Source of the DNA: DASXKD01 sp963734725
Lineage (GTDB): Bacteria > Actinomycetota > Actinomycetes > Streptosporangiales > Streptosporangiaceae
Reading direction: 5' to 3'
DNA length: 64,000 nt
Assembly: GCA_963734725.1 (NCBI GenBank)
Contig: CAVTIX010000025.1
Coordinates: 62,001 to 126,000, forward strand
Both the position numbers and the translations under genes were made by a program. The notes below the pieces were generated by a model. The model was not told the DNA's origin and searched no databases. It was given only the letters and a program-made list of their open reading frames with translations. Below, in pieces: positions 34,340 through 44,462 of the stretch. Each line of letters opens with the position of its first letter. The first letter of the stretch is position 1.

Positions 34340-35946
34340 ATGCCTGCCTCGCGGTTGCAGTTGCCGTCCGGCAGCGGTCACGCGACCCAGCTGACGAGCA
34401 TCCTGGTGGCCGGGGCCGGCCCGGCAGGGCTGGCGTGTGCCTTGCAGGCCCACGATCACGGCGCCGACGTGCGGGTCATCGAGCGGCGACGCGAGGCGTA
34501 CCGGCCTTCGCGCGCGCTGATCTTGCATTCCCGCACGCTGGAGGTGCTGCGCCCGCTCGGGGTCACGCAGGCGCTGCTGGCCAGGGCGGACATCGCGCCT
34601 ACCGCCGACCTGCACCTGGGCCGCCGGGTTGTCCGGGTCCGGCTGGCCGACCTCGCGCTCCCCGACACGGCCTTCCCGCACCTGTCGTTGATACGGCAGA
34701 TGGATGTTGAGACGGTGCTCGCGCAGGCCCTCGCCGACCGGGGCATCGAGGTGGAACGCGGCACCGAGCTGGCCGGGGTGCACGATGACCCGGAGGGTGT
34801 ACGGGCGGTCCTGCGGTCGGGTGGCGGCCTCATCGAGGCCCGCTTCGGCTTCGTCGTCGGCTGCGATGGGGCCGGCCAGCACCGTGCGGTCACAGGCCAG
34901 CATCGGATGGCCCGGGCGGCCCTACGCCGTCGATGTGGTGCTCGCTGACGCCGAACTCACCGGTGACCTCGCCGGTGATCGCGTCCATGTCGTGGCCGGG
35001 CGGCACGGCCTGGTGTTTGTGTTCCGCCTGTGGTGAGCGGGCGACGTGGCGGCTGCTCGCCACCCGGCCAGCCGGTGCTGATCGGGTGGCGTTCGGGCAG
35101 CCCGGCCCGCCGGTCCCGGCGGCTGAGCTTCAGGCGCTGCTGACCGAGGCGCACCTGGGCGCGCAGATCACCCACCTTGCCTGGTCCGCGCGGGTCAGGG
35201 TGCAGCACCGGGTGGCCAGCCAGTTCCGCCGGGGACGGCTGTTCCTGGCCGGGGACGCCGCCCATGCCTACTCCCCGGCAACCGGCCAGGGGATGAACGC
35301 CGCCATCCAGGATGCGGCGAATCTTGGCTGGAAACTCGCGTTCGCGGTATCGCAACCGGACAGCAGCGCGCTGCTCGACTCCTACGACCACGAACGCCGG
35401 CCGGTGGCACGCCAGGTACTTGGGATGACGCACCTGGTGTTCTGGGGCGAAGCGGCCACCGGCCCGTCCCGGCATTGCTGCGAAGCCAAGCTAGCGCCGC
35501 TTGCCGCTCCGGCCGTCCCCGTGCTCATGAGACGCCGCCGCCTGGTCGCCGAGGGAGTCCGGGTGCTGTCGCAGTTGCGGGTGAGCTACCGCGGCAGCGC
35601 GCTGTCTGTGGAGGGAACGCCGCAGCCCGGCCGCGGGCCGCGCGCCGGGGACCGGCTGCCCGACCAGACGGTCAGGTCCGCCGGGCACAGCATCCGGCTG
35701 CACGAGCTGCTTGCCCGGCCAGGCGTGCACGTGCTCCTGGACCGTGACGCGGACCTGCCCGGCATACTGCCGCTGGGCCCGCTGGTCCACCTCCACCGCA
35801 TCACCAGCAACGCCGGCCGCGGCTTGCTCACCGTCCGCCCCGACGGCCACGTCGGCTTGCGGTGCCTGATAGCCGAGCCTGACCAGCTCAGCGCCTGGCT
35901 CAACCTGATTAGGGCACCAAGGCCAGCCGACCCATGGGCCGCCTGA
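34340..35946 (+). pseudogene. FAD-dependent aromatic-type monooxygenase, two frameshifts
   Basis: Read across two frame changes, this is a complete flavin monooxygenase of about 535 residues. It has the FAD-binding start SILVAGAGPAGLACALQAHDHGADVRVIER, the GCDGAGSTVRS motif, RLFLAGDAAHAYSPATGQGMN, and a thioredoxin-like C-terminal end. One extra C near 34877 and one extra T near 35032 break the frame; removing each restores the family sequence (DGAGSTVRSQ; LGERATWRLL). Two independent insertions make assembly error less likely than for single breaks, but do not exclude it. ATG 34340 has GGAGG upstream. Confidence 0.8.
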
Positions 35947-36058
35947 CCCACCGGTCCGCACCGCCTCTGCCAGCGCGGCTACACCGGCCGGCCGCATCAC
36001 CGGCCACCAACGGATCTCGCCGCCCCCTCCCAGGAGGGCGGCGAGATGGGATTCGGGG

Positions 36059-37498
36059 TTACTTGCCCGTGCCCGGCGCGGGCTCCAGCAGCGGATTGTC
36101 CGCTGGCGCGGCAACCTGGCCGGCCCGCTCCCGCTGTGCGTTGAGGAAGGCGTAGACGATGACCCCGGCGAGGACGACAACCAGCGCCTGATACACGGCC
36201 TGGTAGCCGGCGGCGAAGGTGACCCACATCGAGAACAGCGCGCCGGCCCCGGCTATGGCCAGGTCCCTGGCTAGCGCCCAGCCCTGCACCCGGCGGCGCT
36301 TGGACACCAGGTAGGTGAGCTGTGCGCAGGCGGAAAACAGGTACGGGATGGCGACGGTCACCACGGTGAGGGCGACCAGGTAGGTGAACACCTTCAGCCC
36401 GGTGGCGGTGGTATAGCTCCACAGCATCAGCAGCGAGGGCAGCAGCGCTGCCATCAGGATGCCGAACCAGGCAGTGTCCTTGTGATCAGCCCAGGCGAAC
36501 GCCTTTGGGAACAGGCCGTCCTGCGCGGCGGCCCGGGACACCTCGGTGGTGACCAGGGTCCAGCCGTTCAGCGCCCCGATGCCGGAGACCACGGCCAGCG
36601 CGGCCACCAGCTTGCCCGCCCACGCGCCGTGCGTGAAGATCGCCTGGAACGCGGTGGCGAACGGCGCCGTGTCGCCGACCAGCGCGTGGTGGGGCACCAG
36701 GCCCATGATCGCGGCCGTCACCGTGATGTACAGCACGGCACTGGCGAGCGTGCCGAGCACCGAGGCCCGCCCGACGTTGCGCTCTGGGTTCCGCACCCGC
36801 TTGGCGGTGATGGCCGCCACCTCGACGCCGATGAAGGAGAACAGCGCCACGCCGGCGGCGATCCCGATCGCGTCGTACAGGCTGCCGCCCGAGGCGTTGA
36901 ACGCGCCAAAGTTGCCCTTGGACACGAAGAACCAGCCCACAACGCCGACGAACAGCAGCGGGAGGAATTTCAGGATCACGGTCAGGTTCTGGAACCAGGC
37001 CATCTGCCGGACCCCGGCCAGGTTCACGATCGCCGGCACCCACAGGCCGATCAGGGCAATACCCCAGTTCCCGAGGCTGGACGGGCGAATGCCGAATAGA
37101 TAGTCAACGTAGAAGACCCAGGCCGAGACGATGGCGGCGTTGCCCGCCCAGCACTGGATCCAGTAGCACCAGCCGGTCAGGTAGCCAGCGAAGTCACCGA
37201 ACTCGTGCCGGGCGTACGCGTACAGCCCGCCGTCGGAGTTGGGCACTCGCTTGGCCAGCTGGCCGAACATGATAGCCAGCAGCGTCGCGCCGATCGCGAT
37301 GACCCCGAGGGTCAGCAGCGAGCTGGTGCCCGCGCTGGCCAGCACGGCGGGCATTGCGAAGACCCCGGTGCCGATGATGCTGCCGATGACTAGGCCGGTC
37401 GCCGAGGTCAGGCCCAGCGCCCGCGCCTTCTGCCGATTACGTGGCGACAACTCCTCTCGCGGCGCCGGCTGGCCGCGGGGGGTCGTGATGGTGGACAT
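36059..37498 (-). CDS. APC-superfamily amino acid permease
   Basis: The 479-residue protein has about 12 membrane helices and the APC start LGLTSATGLVIGSIIGTGVFAMPAVLA, with VPNSDGGLYAYARHEFGDFAGYLTGWCYW and FSFIGVEVAAITAKRVRNPERN. The overall pattern resembles arginine/ornithine-type antiporters of the basic-amino-acid branch; no arc genes are nearby to confirm. ATG 37498 has TAGGAGG upstream. A DosR-type box lies 93 bases upstream. Confidence 0.88.
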   Translation of the reverse strand: MSTITTPRGQPAPREELSPRNRQKARALGLTSATGLVIGSIIGTGVFAMPAVLASAGTSSLLTLGVIAIGATLLAIMFGQLAKRVPNSDGGLYAYARHEFGDFAGYLTGWCYWIQCWAGNAAIVSAWVFYVDYLFGIRPSSLGNWGIALIGLWVPAIVNLAGVRQMAWFQNLTVILKFLPLLFVGVVGWFFVSKGNFGAFNASGGSLYDAIGIAAGVALFSFIGVEVAAITAKRVRNPERNVGRASVLGTLASAVLYITVTAAIMGLVPHHALVGDTAPFATAFQAIFTHGAWAGKLVAALAVVSGIGALNGWTLVTTEVSRAAAQDGLFPKAFAWADHKDTAWFGILMAALLPSLLMLWSYTTATGLKVFTYLVALTVVTVAIPYLFSACAQLTYLVSKRRRVQGWALARDLAIAGAGALFSMWVTFAAGYQAVYQALVVVLAGVIVYAFLNAQRERAGQVAAPADNPLLEPAPGTGK

Positions 37499-37590
37499 GG
37501 GATCCTCCTACTCCGGGAGGCGGCACTGCCCCCCGCACCATGAACTCACTCGTTCATCTCCAGGCTCGGCCCAGCAAACCCCGGACAACA

Positions 37591-37604
37591 GGGACGGAAG
37601 TCCC
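37591..37604. promoter_or_regulatory. DosR-like box (copy 1 of a repeated module)
   Basis: GGGACGGAAGTCCC has perfect GGGAC/GTCCC arms and lies 93 bases upstream of the permease. It is followed by AAATGATCACCCGAAGGGCC, and the same arrangement recurs at 45932-45967, so a composite promoter module seems duplicated. Confidence 0.7.
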
Positions 37605-37746
37605 CAAATGATCACCCGAAGGGCCGTCGGGCGACAGCGGGAGTCGTCGTGGTCCGGGATAGCAACGACGGCTATGACCTGCCCGCCAGATCCGCGCCGC
37701 GCTCCACGCCGGGTAGCTGGACGGGGCGGTGCGGGTGCTCTGCTGG

Positions 37747-38350
37747 TTAGGGGAGCCGCCGCAAGAACGGGTCCCGCGGCTGGGCCGGGCAGACACGGAT
37801 CCGGGCATCCACCGCGCGGGCACCATCTTGGGTGGCGATCACCGGGTTGAGGTCGAGTTCGGCCACCTCATGCAAGTCGTCGGCGAGACAGGACACCCGC
37901 AGCAGCATGTCGGTGAGGGCGGCGGTGTCCACGGGGGCGTGCCCAGGTGGCCGAACAGCAGCGGTGCCGCGTGCACACCGTGGATGAGGTCATCCGCGTC
38001 GGTGTCGGTGAGCGGGTGAGGCGGGGCGCGTGGTCGCCGAGGACCTCGGTGGCCACCCCGCCGAGGCCGAAGACCACCAGGGGGCCGAACACGGGCTCCT
38101 GTACGACACCGATCAGCACTTCGACGCCTCCGGTGAGCATCGGCTGGACGAGCACACCGGTGAGGTCCGACCCGAAGGTTTCTGTCAATTCCCGGTATGC
38201 CGCGCGTACCTCTTGTTCGCCGTGCAGGCCGAGCTTCACCGCGCCGGCCTCTGTCTTGTGGATCAGGCCTTCCGCCTCGGCCTTGAGCACCACCGGGCCA
38301 CCGAGGCTGGCGGCGGCCCCGCCGAAGGCGGCGGCGCCGAGCTGGAATGG
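37747..38350 (-). pseudogene. ATP-grasp tail of an ADP-forming acyl-CoA synthetase, decayed
   Basis: Three frames together spell the C-terminal ATP-grasp region of an acetyl-CoA synthetase/protein acetyltransferase-type protein: GGPVVLKAEAEGLIHKTEAGAVKLGL, VLVQPMLTGGVEVLIGVVQEP, GGVATEVLGDHAPRLT, then PLTDTDADDLIHGVHAAPLL, then DTAALTDMLLRVSCLADDL, VAELDLNPVIA. The frame changes at about 38030 and 37925 each fit one missing base. The whole N-terminal CoA-binding part (about 450-650 residues) is absent, so the gene is dead regardless of the indels. It lies just downstream of dosR. Confidence 0.78.
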
Positions 38351-38426
38351 CGTGTCCCGTTGCCGGCGGCCGACTCTCCCGACTCGGCTGGCTCCCGACC
38401 GGCCCCCAAAGCATTGGTCGGCTAAG

Positions 38427-39113
38427 TCAGGGCTCTTGGTGCCCTCGTTTTGAATCCTCTTCAAGAACTCTGGCGGCATAGGCGGCGGCCTGGGTCCGGC
38501 GCTCCATGCCCAGCTTGGCGAACAGCGAGGACACATAGTTCTTGACGGTCTTCTCCGCCAGGAACATCCGCTCGCCGATCTGCCGGTTGGTCAGCCCCTC
38601 CCCGATCAGCTCCAGGATGTGCCGCTCCTGCTCGGTCAGCCCGGCCAGCGGATCGGGCTTGCGGGAGCGGTCCCGCATCCGGGCCATCACCTTGCTGGCC
38701 GCCTGCGGGTCCAACAGCGACTGCCCAGCGGCGACCGTGCGCACCGCGCCGACCAGGTCGGTGCCGCGGATCTGCTTCAGCACATACCCCGCCGCCCCCG
38801 CCATGATCGCGTCGAACAGCGCCTCATCGTCACCGAACGAGGTCAGCATCAAGCAGGCCACCTCGGGCATCTTGGAGCGGATCTCCCGGCACACGCTCAC
38901 CCCGTCGCCGTCGGGCAGCCGCACATCCAGCACCGCCACGTCGGGGCGCAACGCGGGAATGCGGGCCAGCGCCGACTCCGCCGTCCCCGCCTCCCCCACC
39001 ACGGTGATGTCCGGCTCGGCTTCCAGCAGGTCCCGCACGCCCATCCGGACGATCTCATGATCATCCAGCAGGAACACGCCGACCTGCCCGCTCCCCCGCG
39101 CCGTCTCATCCAC
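38427..39113 (-). CDS. dosR: DosR/DevR-type NarL-family response regulator
   Basis: The 228-residue protein is very close to mycobacterial DosR. The receiver has VFLLDDHEIVRMGVRDLL, the phospho-acceptor in VAVLDVRLPDGDG (D63) and the lysine in GAAGYVLKQI. The C-terminal LuxR-type domain carries GLTNRQIGERMFLAEKTVKNY and FAKLGMERRTQAA, nearly identical to the DosR recognition region. DosR switches on dormancy genes in hypoxia or NO when phosphorylated by DosS/DosT. GTG 39113 is the start, and a 22-base palindrome lies about 103 bases upstream, suggesting autoregulation. No GAF-type sensor kinase is in the window. Confidence 0.93.
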   Translation of the reverse strand: MDETARGSGQVGVFLLDDHEIVRMGVRDLLEAEPDITVVGEAGTAESALARIPALRPDVAVLDVRLPDGDGVSVCREIRSKMPEVACLMLTSFGDDEALFDAIMAGAAGYVLKQIRGTDLVGAVRTVAAGQSLLDPQAASKVMARMRDRSRKPDPLAGLTEQERHILELIGEGLTNRQIGERMFLAEKTVKNYVSSLFAKLGMERRTQAAAYAARVLEEDSKRGHQEP

Positions 39114-39215
39114 GCTCTGACCCCGCTCCTACGGTTTGCACCCGCCCGACTCGGGCGGTTACCCCGGCTCTTGCAGCACGGACGGCCTTTACGGTAGCCG
39201 CGCGCAAACGAGCAG

Positions 39216-39237
39216 AGCAGGGACCTAAGTCCCTGCT
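39216..39237. promoter_or_regulatory. DosR-type palindrome upstream of dosR
   Basis: Arms AGCAGGGAC and GTCCCTGCT are perfect 9-base inverted repeats around a CTAA centre. The core GGGACCTAAGTCCC differs from the mycobacterial consensus GGGACTTTAGTCCC at only two positions. It is the best site in the window and suits autoregulation. Confidence 0.8.
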
Positions 39238-39416
39238 TCACCGGAAGATCGGGCATGATTTCCGTCACCAGCGCCCGGCCACGCGCCAGCAATTTCCCAT
39301 CAGGTGGAAACTCCGCGGGATCCCGGTAGAGGCGGTGATGTACGACAAGACCACCGGGTGCAGCAAGGGCCGGGGCGGTTCCATGGAGTCACCGCGGTGG
39401 TCCGGTCCCGGACCGC

Positions 39417-39966
39417 ATGGCTGTGGAGCGCCTGGAGCAGCGTGGGGGTGGGGGCAGCAGGGTGATGCAGGTGTCCAACGCCACCACGCTGCCGGTGATC
39501 GAGGCCACCTCGGCGTGTGTCACAGTGACGCTGCTGGGCGGCCAGCAGGTGGCGTTGCACCCCAGTGACGTCGCGGTCTACCCGGCCGGGCAGCCCTGGA
39601 GAGCGACCAGGACCCGGGTGGTCAACCAGGCCAAGACGTTCCAGGGGCTGCAATACCTGTGGGCGGGGACGTCAGGGTTCGGCTACGACTGCTCGGGGCT
39701 CACCTACTCGGTCTACCGCGACTACGGCATCCGGCTGTCGCGGGACGCCGACCAGCAGGCCGTGCGCGGCACTCCCGTCGCGCGAAGTGCGCTGCGGCCC
39801 GGTGACCTGGTGTTCTACCGTGGGAGCCCGAGCGGCGCCATGTCGCCATGTCGCCATGTACGTCGGCGGCGGGAACATCATTGACGCACCGCAGACCGGC
39901 CAGCCTGTCAAGATCGAGCCACTGTCGTCGCACTCCTACTACGCCGGCGCCAGGCGCTACCTGTGA
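39417..39966 (+). pseudogene. NlpC/P60 peptidoglycan hydrolase, broken by an 8-bp tandem duplication
   Basis: The NlpC/P60 domain is clear: QGLQYLWAGTSGFGYDCSGL with the catalytic cysteine, VYRDYGIRLSRDADQQ, LRPGDLVFYRG, then, in another frame, HVAMYVGGGNIIDAP with the catalytic histidine and the closing SYYAGARRYL. The frame changes at a tandem repeat of CATGTCGC near 39839-39855; removing one copy restores PSGA.HVAMYVGGG. The region before 39417 contains further fragments in a different frame (GVTAVVRSRTAWLWSA), and no signal peptide can be read. The gene is therefore a multiply damaged cell-wall hydrolase. Confidence 0.8.
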
Positions 39967-40000
39967 AGGGTCCCATCAGGGGCCACTGAGGGAGGTGCGG

Positions 40001-40675
40001 GTGAGGACCGAATCGCTAGGCAGGTCGTATCTGGCTCTCCCCGATGGCCCCGGCCAGTTCCCTGGCGTGGTGGCCGTCCATGAGGCCTTCGGGCTGAACA
40101 ACAACATCCGGGACATCTGCGGCCGGTTCGCCGCCGAAGGTTACGCCGCGCTCGGTGTTGACCTGTTCGAGGGCCGCAACCGGGCCGTGTGCATGGCGCG
40201 CATGTTCGCAGGCGGGATGGCCGGAAACCTCGACTACTACGGTGTCCCGGCGCTGAAGGACGCGCTGGGGCAGCTGGCCAGCCGCCCGCAGGTCGATGCC
40301 GCCCGCATCGGCGCCATCGGTTTCTGCCTGGGCGGTTCCATCGTGTTGACCTGGGCCTGCACCGATAACCGGCTGGCCGCGATCGCCCCGTTCTACGGGG
40401 CCGCGCCCAAACCGCGGGCGGCGATCCGGCGGATGTGCCCGGTGGTGGGGTCGTGGCCGGGCAAGGACTTCACCACCAAGGCCGCCGGGGTGCTGGAGAC
40501 CGAGCTGACCGCCGCGGGTATCCCGCACGACCTGATGGTCTACCCGGAGGCCAAGCATGCTTTCTTCAATGACCACTGGCGCGCCTACAACCCTGCCGCG
40601 GCGGCCGACTCCTGGCAGCGGGTCCTGGCCTTTTTCGCCGAGCACGTCCGGCGAAGCCGTGCGCGACCGGACTAG
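40001..40675 (+). CDS. Dienelactone hydrolase-family protein
   Basis: The 224-residue alpha/beta hydrolase has GVVAVHEAFGLNNNIRDICGRFAAEGYAALGVDLF, the nucleophile motif GFCLGG (C109) and the histidine in EAKHAFFND. This family hydrolyses lactones such as dienelactone; substrate here is unknown. GTG 40001 follows GGAGGTGCGG directly. It is intact, unlike the gene before it. Confidence 0.88.
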   Translation: MRTESLGRSYLALPDGPGQFPGVVAVHEAFGLNNNIRDICGRFAAEGYAALGVDLFEGRNRAVCMARMFAGGMAGNLDYYGVPALKDALGQLASRPQVDAARIGAIGFCLGGSIVLTWACTDNRLAAIAPFYGAAPKPRAAIRRMCPVVGSWPGKDFTTKAAGVLETELTAAGIPHDLMVYPEAKHAFFNDHWRAYNPAAAADSWQRVLAFFAEHVRRSRARPD

Positions 40676-40993
40676 GGTCAGTGCCGGGGAGTTAGGGGCT
40701 ACGGTCTGGCGTCAACGCACGCGCTGAGTCGCCTCGTTATGCACGCTGATAGTGAGGCATAAGTCAGCCTGTCGCACAAATGCTTCGACGTCCCATATTG
40801 CGAGATCAACCGATTGGCCAGGGCCGAGTCACTGCTCCGCATCGCCATGACCAGCGCAGACTTGGATGCTCCAGACATGCAGAACGCTCTATCTCACCAC
40901 GCGAGACGGCTTCCGGTTTGTGCGACAGGCTGAAGTAGGCCGCTCAGGACGTGTCGAAGGATCGCTCTGTCGCTGCCTTGGCCGGCGGCCCGG
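40676..40993. other. Intergenic stretch between convergent genes
   Basis: The sequence is less GC-rich than its surroundings, with a small inverted repeat (TTATGC...GCATAA near 40737-40763). No gene, box or clear terminator was found. Confidence 0.4.
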
Positions 40994-43342
40994 TCACGCC
41001 GTGGTCCGTTCCGGGATTTGCTCGGGGATGTTGACCGGCGCATACGGGTGCTTCCGCTGGATCAAGGCGGTCAAGCGGTCCTGGTCGGGGGCGAGCAGGG
41101 CCTTGACGCCGTCCGCGCTGACGTCCGCGACGATGACGTGGCCGACCTCGTCGTGGACGTCGCTGAACAGGCCGTGCGTGCTCATCTTCTGGGCCTGGTA
41201 CCGGTTGTCGTCGGTGGGGGTGACGTAGTGGACCGACCGGATCTTGTAGCGGTGGACCAGGAAGAGGTGGTTCAGCGTCATCAGGCGCTTCTTGCGCACG
41301 GCGGTGTCGAACGTGTTCTGGTCCCGGACCGACAGGATGTTCCGCCCCCGGCGATCCACGATCACGTCGAAGATGACGTTGGCGACCTTTTCCCCGTTTG
41401 TCTTGGACAGGGTCAGCTCCAGCAACTCCGAGCCTGCCGTGTGCGGCCGCAGTCCGACACACAGCGGGCCCGGGATCTGATGGTGCTTTGTCCAGATCGC
41501 GAGCCATTGCTCGAGCAGCTTGGTCGGCACCTCGGTCTGGACCAAGTGCTGGTGCTGAGTCGAGCCCTTGCCCATCGCTTTGGTGGCCGCCGTGCCGCCC
41601 GAAGAAGCCATGAGCGCGGCATCCAGCCGCGGGCCGCCCACGAGTGTCTGGGGCGTCCGGTAGGGCGATTCGACCAGGCGGAACTTTCGCTGCAGCCGGG
41701 CCAGGGAGAGCATGCCGTCTTGGTTGAGGGCGGCGGCGAACTCCTCCGCCGCCAAGCCATCGATCTGATGCCCGCCGTAGGTGATGAAGTTGAAGACAAA
41801 CCCCAGCTTGCCGAGCTCGCCGGGGAATCGCCTCATGTCCGCCTCACTCATCCCGGTCGTGTCCCAGTTGAACGATGGTGACAGGTTGTAGGCGAGCATC
41901 TTGGAAGGGAACTCGGCGTGGATGGCCTCGGCGAAGCGCCGGGCGTCCGCCAGGTTCGCGGTCTTGGTCTCCATCCACAGCAGGTCGGCGAATGGGGCGA
42001 CAGCCAGCGACCTGGCGACCGCGTACTCGATTCCTCCCTGTACCTGGTAGTAGCCGTCGGTAGTCTTGGAGACCTCGCAATCCCAGATGATGTCGATCCC
42101 CATCGATCTGGCCTTGGCCCGGGCCGCGTGGAACGACGCTCGGTTCGCGAAGGCCAGCCACTCGCCGGCGCTCATGTCGAAACGCTCACCCTCGCTGCCG
42201 CGGAACTCGATCACGTCCGCGACCGCCTGGGGATAGCTCTTCAGGCTGGCCTCGGCCTGCCACGCCTCCAGGTACCGCGTCTCGACCCTCTCCAGCAGTG
42301 CCTCGACCGGCGACCCGTCGGCCTGCTGGAACGCCTCCGCGCTGTCTTCGAGCACGCGCATCACGCCCGTCCGCGCAAGCCAGGCGCTGGCCTCGTCGTA
42401 CTCCGCGGCGGAGATCTTGAACAGCAGATGGCCGCGCACGTCGTCGATGCCCAGCTCGCGGAGCCTCCTCAAGATGGCGAGGTAGCCGACCTTGTAGGTC
42501 GGCAGCTCGACGTTGGTGGCGCCCAGGATGAACGGATGATCGCGCTCATCCCCGCGCCCCTCCAGGAACGTGGCCGATTCGGCGTCGGTCCGGGCCACGA
42601 CGATGCCGGGCACCTTCATGACGTCGAGCTGGAAGCGCGCGGCGCTCAGCCGCTTGATCTGCTCGTCCACGCCGACGAGCACCTTTCCCCCCTGGTGCCC
42701 GCACTTTTTGGCGCCGGGTTTCTGGTCCTCGATGTGGTAGCCCGGGACCCCGGCCTCGACGAAACGACGGATCAGATTCCGGACGTGCGCGTCGCCGCCG
42801 TGCCCGGTATCGGCGTCGGCGATGATGAACGGCCGGAAGTCGATCTCGGGGGAGGCGGCACGCTGCGCCTCGCTCAGCCGCGAGCGGGCGAAGCGCTGGT
42901 TCCGGTCCGCGGTGAGCAGGGCGCGCACGATCGGCGCCGCCTCGTCGGGCACCTGGGAGAGCGGATAACTGGCCAGGTCGGGTCCCGGGTCCTCCGTCAC
43001 CGATCCCCGGGCCGACGTGGCCCAGCCGCCCAGGTAGATGCCCTCGATGCCCACCCGCTTCAGGACCACCGCCTGACCAGGTGAATAGGGACCGAAGGTG
43101 GTGATCTGCTTGCGCTCGCCGAACAGCTGCCGGAGCCGATCGTAGAACTGCCCGGCCGCCATCCTCGCCACGGTGTAATCGGCAGGGATGGTGCCCCGCT
43201 GCTCCACCACCTGACGCGCGGAATACAAACGCGTGATGCCCTCGAACCGGGGACTAGCCAGCCAACTTTCCGCCTCGCCGATTTCCGACTCGAACGAGCG
43301 CATGGCCGGCTCCCCGGCGACTTCCGAATCTGATGACCTCAT
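40994..43342 (-). CDS. aceA: Isocitrate lyase, long (ICL2/AceA2-like) form
   Basis: The 782-residue protein is much longer than the usual 430-residue isocitrate lyase and matches the long actinobacterial type. It has GIYLGGWATSARG, FIIADADTGHGGDAHVRNLIRR, the catalytic motif KKCGHQGGK at about residue 212, the metal-site segment FADLLWMETKTA and LSPSFNWD. Isocitrate lyase splits isocitrate into succinate and glyoxylate and is important for growth on fat or in hypoxia. The long C-terminal extension (RPHTAGSELLELTLSKTNGEKV...) belongs to this type. ATG 43342 has CAGGAG upstream. Confidence 0.93.
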   Translation of the reverse strand: MRSSDSEVAGEPAMRSFESEIGEAESWLASPRFEGITRLYSARQVVEQRGTIPADYTVARMAAGQFYDRLRQLFGERKQITTFGPYSPGQAVVLKRVGIEGIYLGGWATSARGSVTEDPGPDLASYPLSQVPDEAAPIVRALLTADRNQRFARSRLSEAQRAASPEIDFRPFIIADADTGHGGDAHVRNLIRRFVEAGVPGYHIEDQKPGAKKCGHQGGKVLVGVDEQIKRLSAARFQLDVMKVPGIVVARTDAESATFLEGRGDERDHPFILGATNVELPTYKVGYLAILRRLRELGIDDVRGHLLFKISAAEYDEASAWLARTGVMRVLEDSAEAFQQADGSPVEALLERVETRYLEAWQAEASLKSYPQAVADVIEFRGSEGERFDMSAGEWLAFANRASFHAARAKARSMGIDIIWDCEVSKTTDGYYQVQGGIEYAVARSLAVAPFADLLWMETKTANLADARRFAEAIHAEFPSKMLAYNLSPSFNWDTTGMSEADMRRFPGELGKLGFVFNFITYGGHQIDGLAAEEFAAALNQDGMLSLARLQRKFRLVESPYRTPQTLVGGPRLDAALMASSGGTAATKAMGKGSTQHQHLVQTEVPTKLLEQWLAIWTKHHQIPGPLCVGLRPHTAGSELLELTLSKTNGEKVANVIFDVIVDRRGRNILSVRDQNTFDTAVRKKRLMTLNHLFLVHRYKIRSVHYVTPTDDNRYQAQKMSTHGLFSDVHDEVGHVIVADVSADGVKALLAPDQDRLTALIQRKHPYAPVNIPEQIPERTTA

Positions 43343-43630
43343 GACTGACTCCTGCCGCTCGCGTACTGACTTGCTTCTCGCGACCTCAAAGTCCGGGTTC
43401 TGCGTGATGCGAGCGCCGCCCAGGTGGATGCATTCACGTACTTGCCCATCTGCCGCCTCGCCCGGACCCGTATTCATTTGTTGGTAATAGGGACGCCGCC
43501 GTATACGGTGCCTGGAAACGAGCGGCGACCCGGATCTTGCCCCCATCAGATACGGTTGCGGGGACGGCAGGTAGAGGCGAAGGTCCCAGGCGTACCCGCC
43601 GCTCGTGACCGTGCCAGCCCGGAATCGTCA

Positions 43631-44247
43631 CTAGGGCTCTCGGATCTCGGCGATCGGCAGTCGCAGCGCGGCGGGCGCAACGGCCGGCACACCCGGGCTG
43701 CGTGGCTGGACGGGGGCGATGCGGCGGTAGGCGGTGCCGGGCTCGGGCCGCGGATCGCTGTCGCCCTTGTTGGGCCACAGCGCCATCGCCCGCTCCGCCT
43801 GCGCCGTGATGGTCAGCGCCGGGTTGACGCCCAGGTTCGCGGAGATCGCGGACCCGTCGACCACGTGCAGCCCGGGATAGCCGTGTACACGATGGTAGGG
43901 GTCAACCACGCCGCTCTCCGGGCCGTCGCCGATAACGCAGCCGCCGATGAAGTGCGCCGTCATGGGGACGTTCACCACCTCGCCGATGCTGCTCAGCGCA
44001 ACCCGCCGATCTTGGCCGCGATACGGCGCATGGTTTCGTTGGCGACAGGGATCCAGGTCGGGTTCGGGGCGCCGTGTCCCTGCTCTGAGGTCAGCTTGAA
44101 CCGGCCGAGCCTGGTCCGCTTGAGGTGAACATGGCGAGTCTCCGACCGAAGGCTTCCGCTGATCCGCCGCGGGATGACTCTGCCGTCGCGATGCTCCGCC
44201 ACCGTGGCCATTCGCAGCTTCATCGCCCGGCTCGCCTGCACCCTCAT
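43631..44247 (-). pseudogene. GMC oxidoreductase (cholesterol oxidase-like), C-terminal fragment
   Basis: Two frames encode the end of a GMC flavoprotein: KLTSEQGHGAPNPTWIPVANETMRRIAAKIGG in one, then SSIGEVVNVPMTAHFIGGCVIG, GYPGLHVVDGSAISANLGVNPALTITAQAERA in the other after about 44000. The latter is the FAD-binding C-terminal signature. The N-terminal dinucleotide-binding fold and most of the protein (normally about 500-570 residues) are missing, so it cannot work. Confidence 0.75.
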
Positions 44248-44462
44248 GAGTCCCGCTGGCGTGGCACTCCACTAAGGCGTTCAGGACAATTCCGCTGTAG
44301 CGCTGTCCGGATCGGAGCCGTCATCGCTGAGGGCGCGGTAGGAGGAACTGGGCAGATCAGCGCCAGCGGGGCATCATACGAATACGCCCTCACACGTGAT
44401 ACCGGTGTTTGTCATGAGGCTAGCGGCGACTTCGGCCGCGCTTGGGGCAGGAGGCAGATGCG

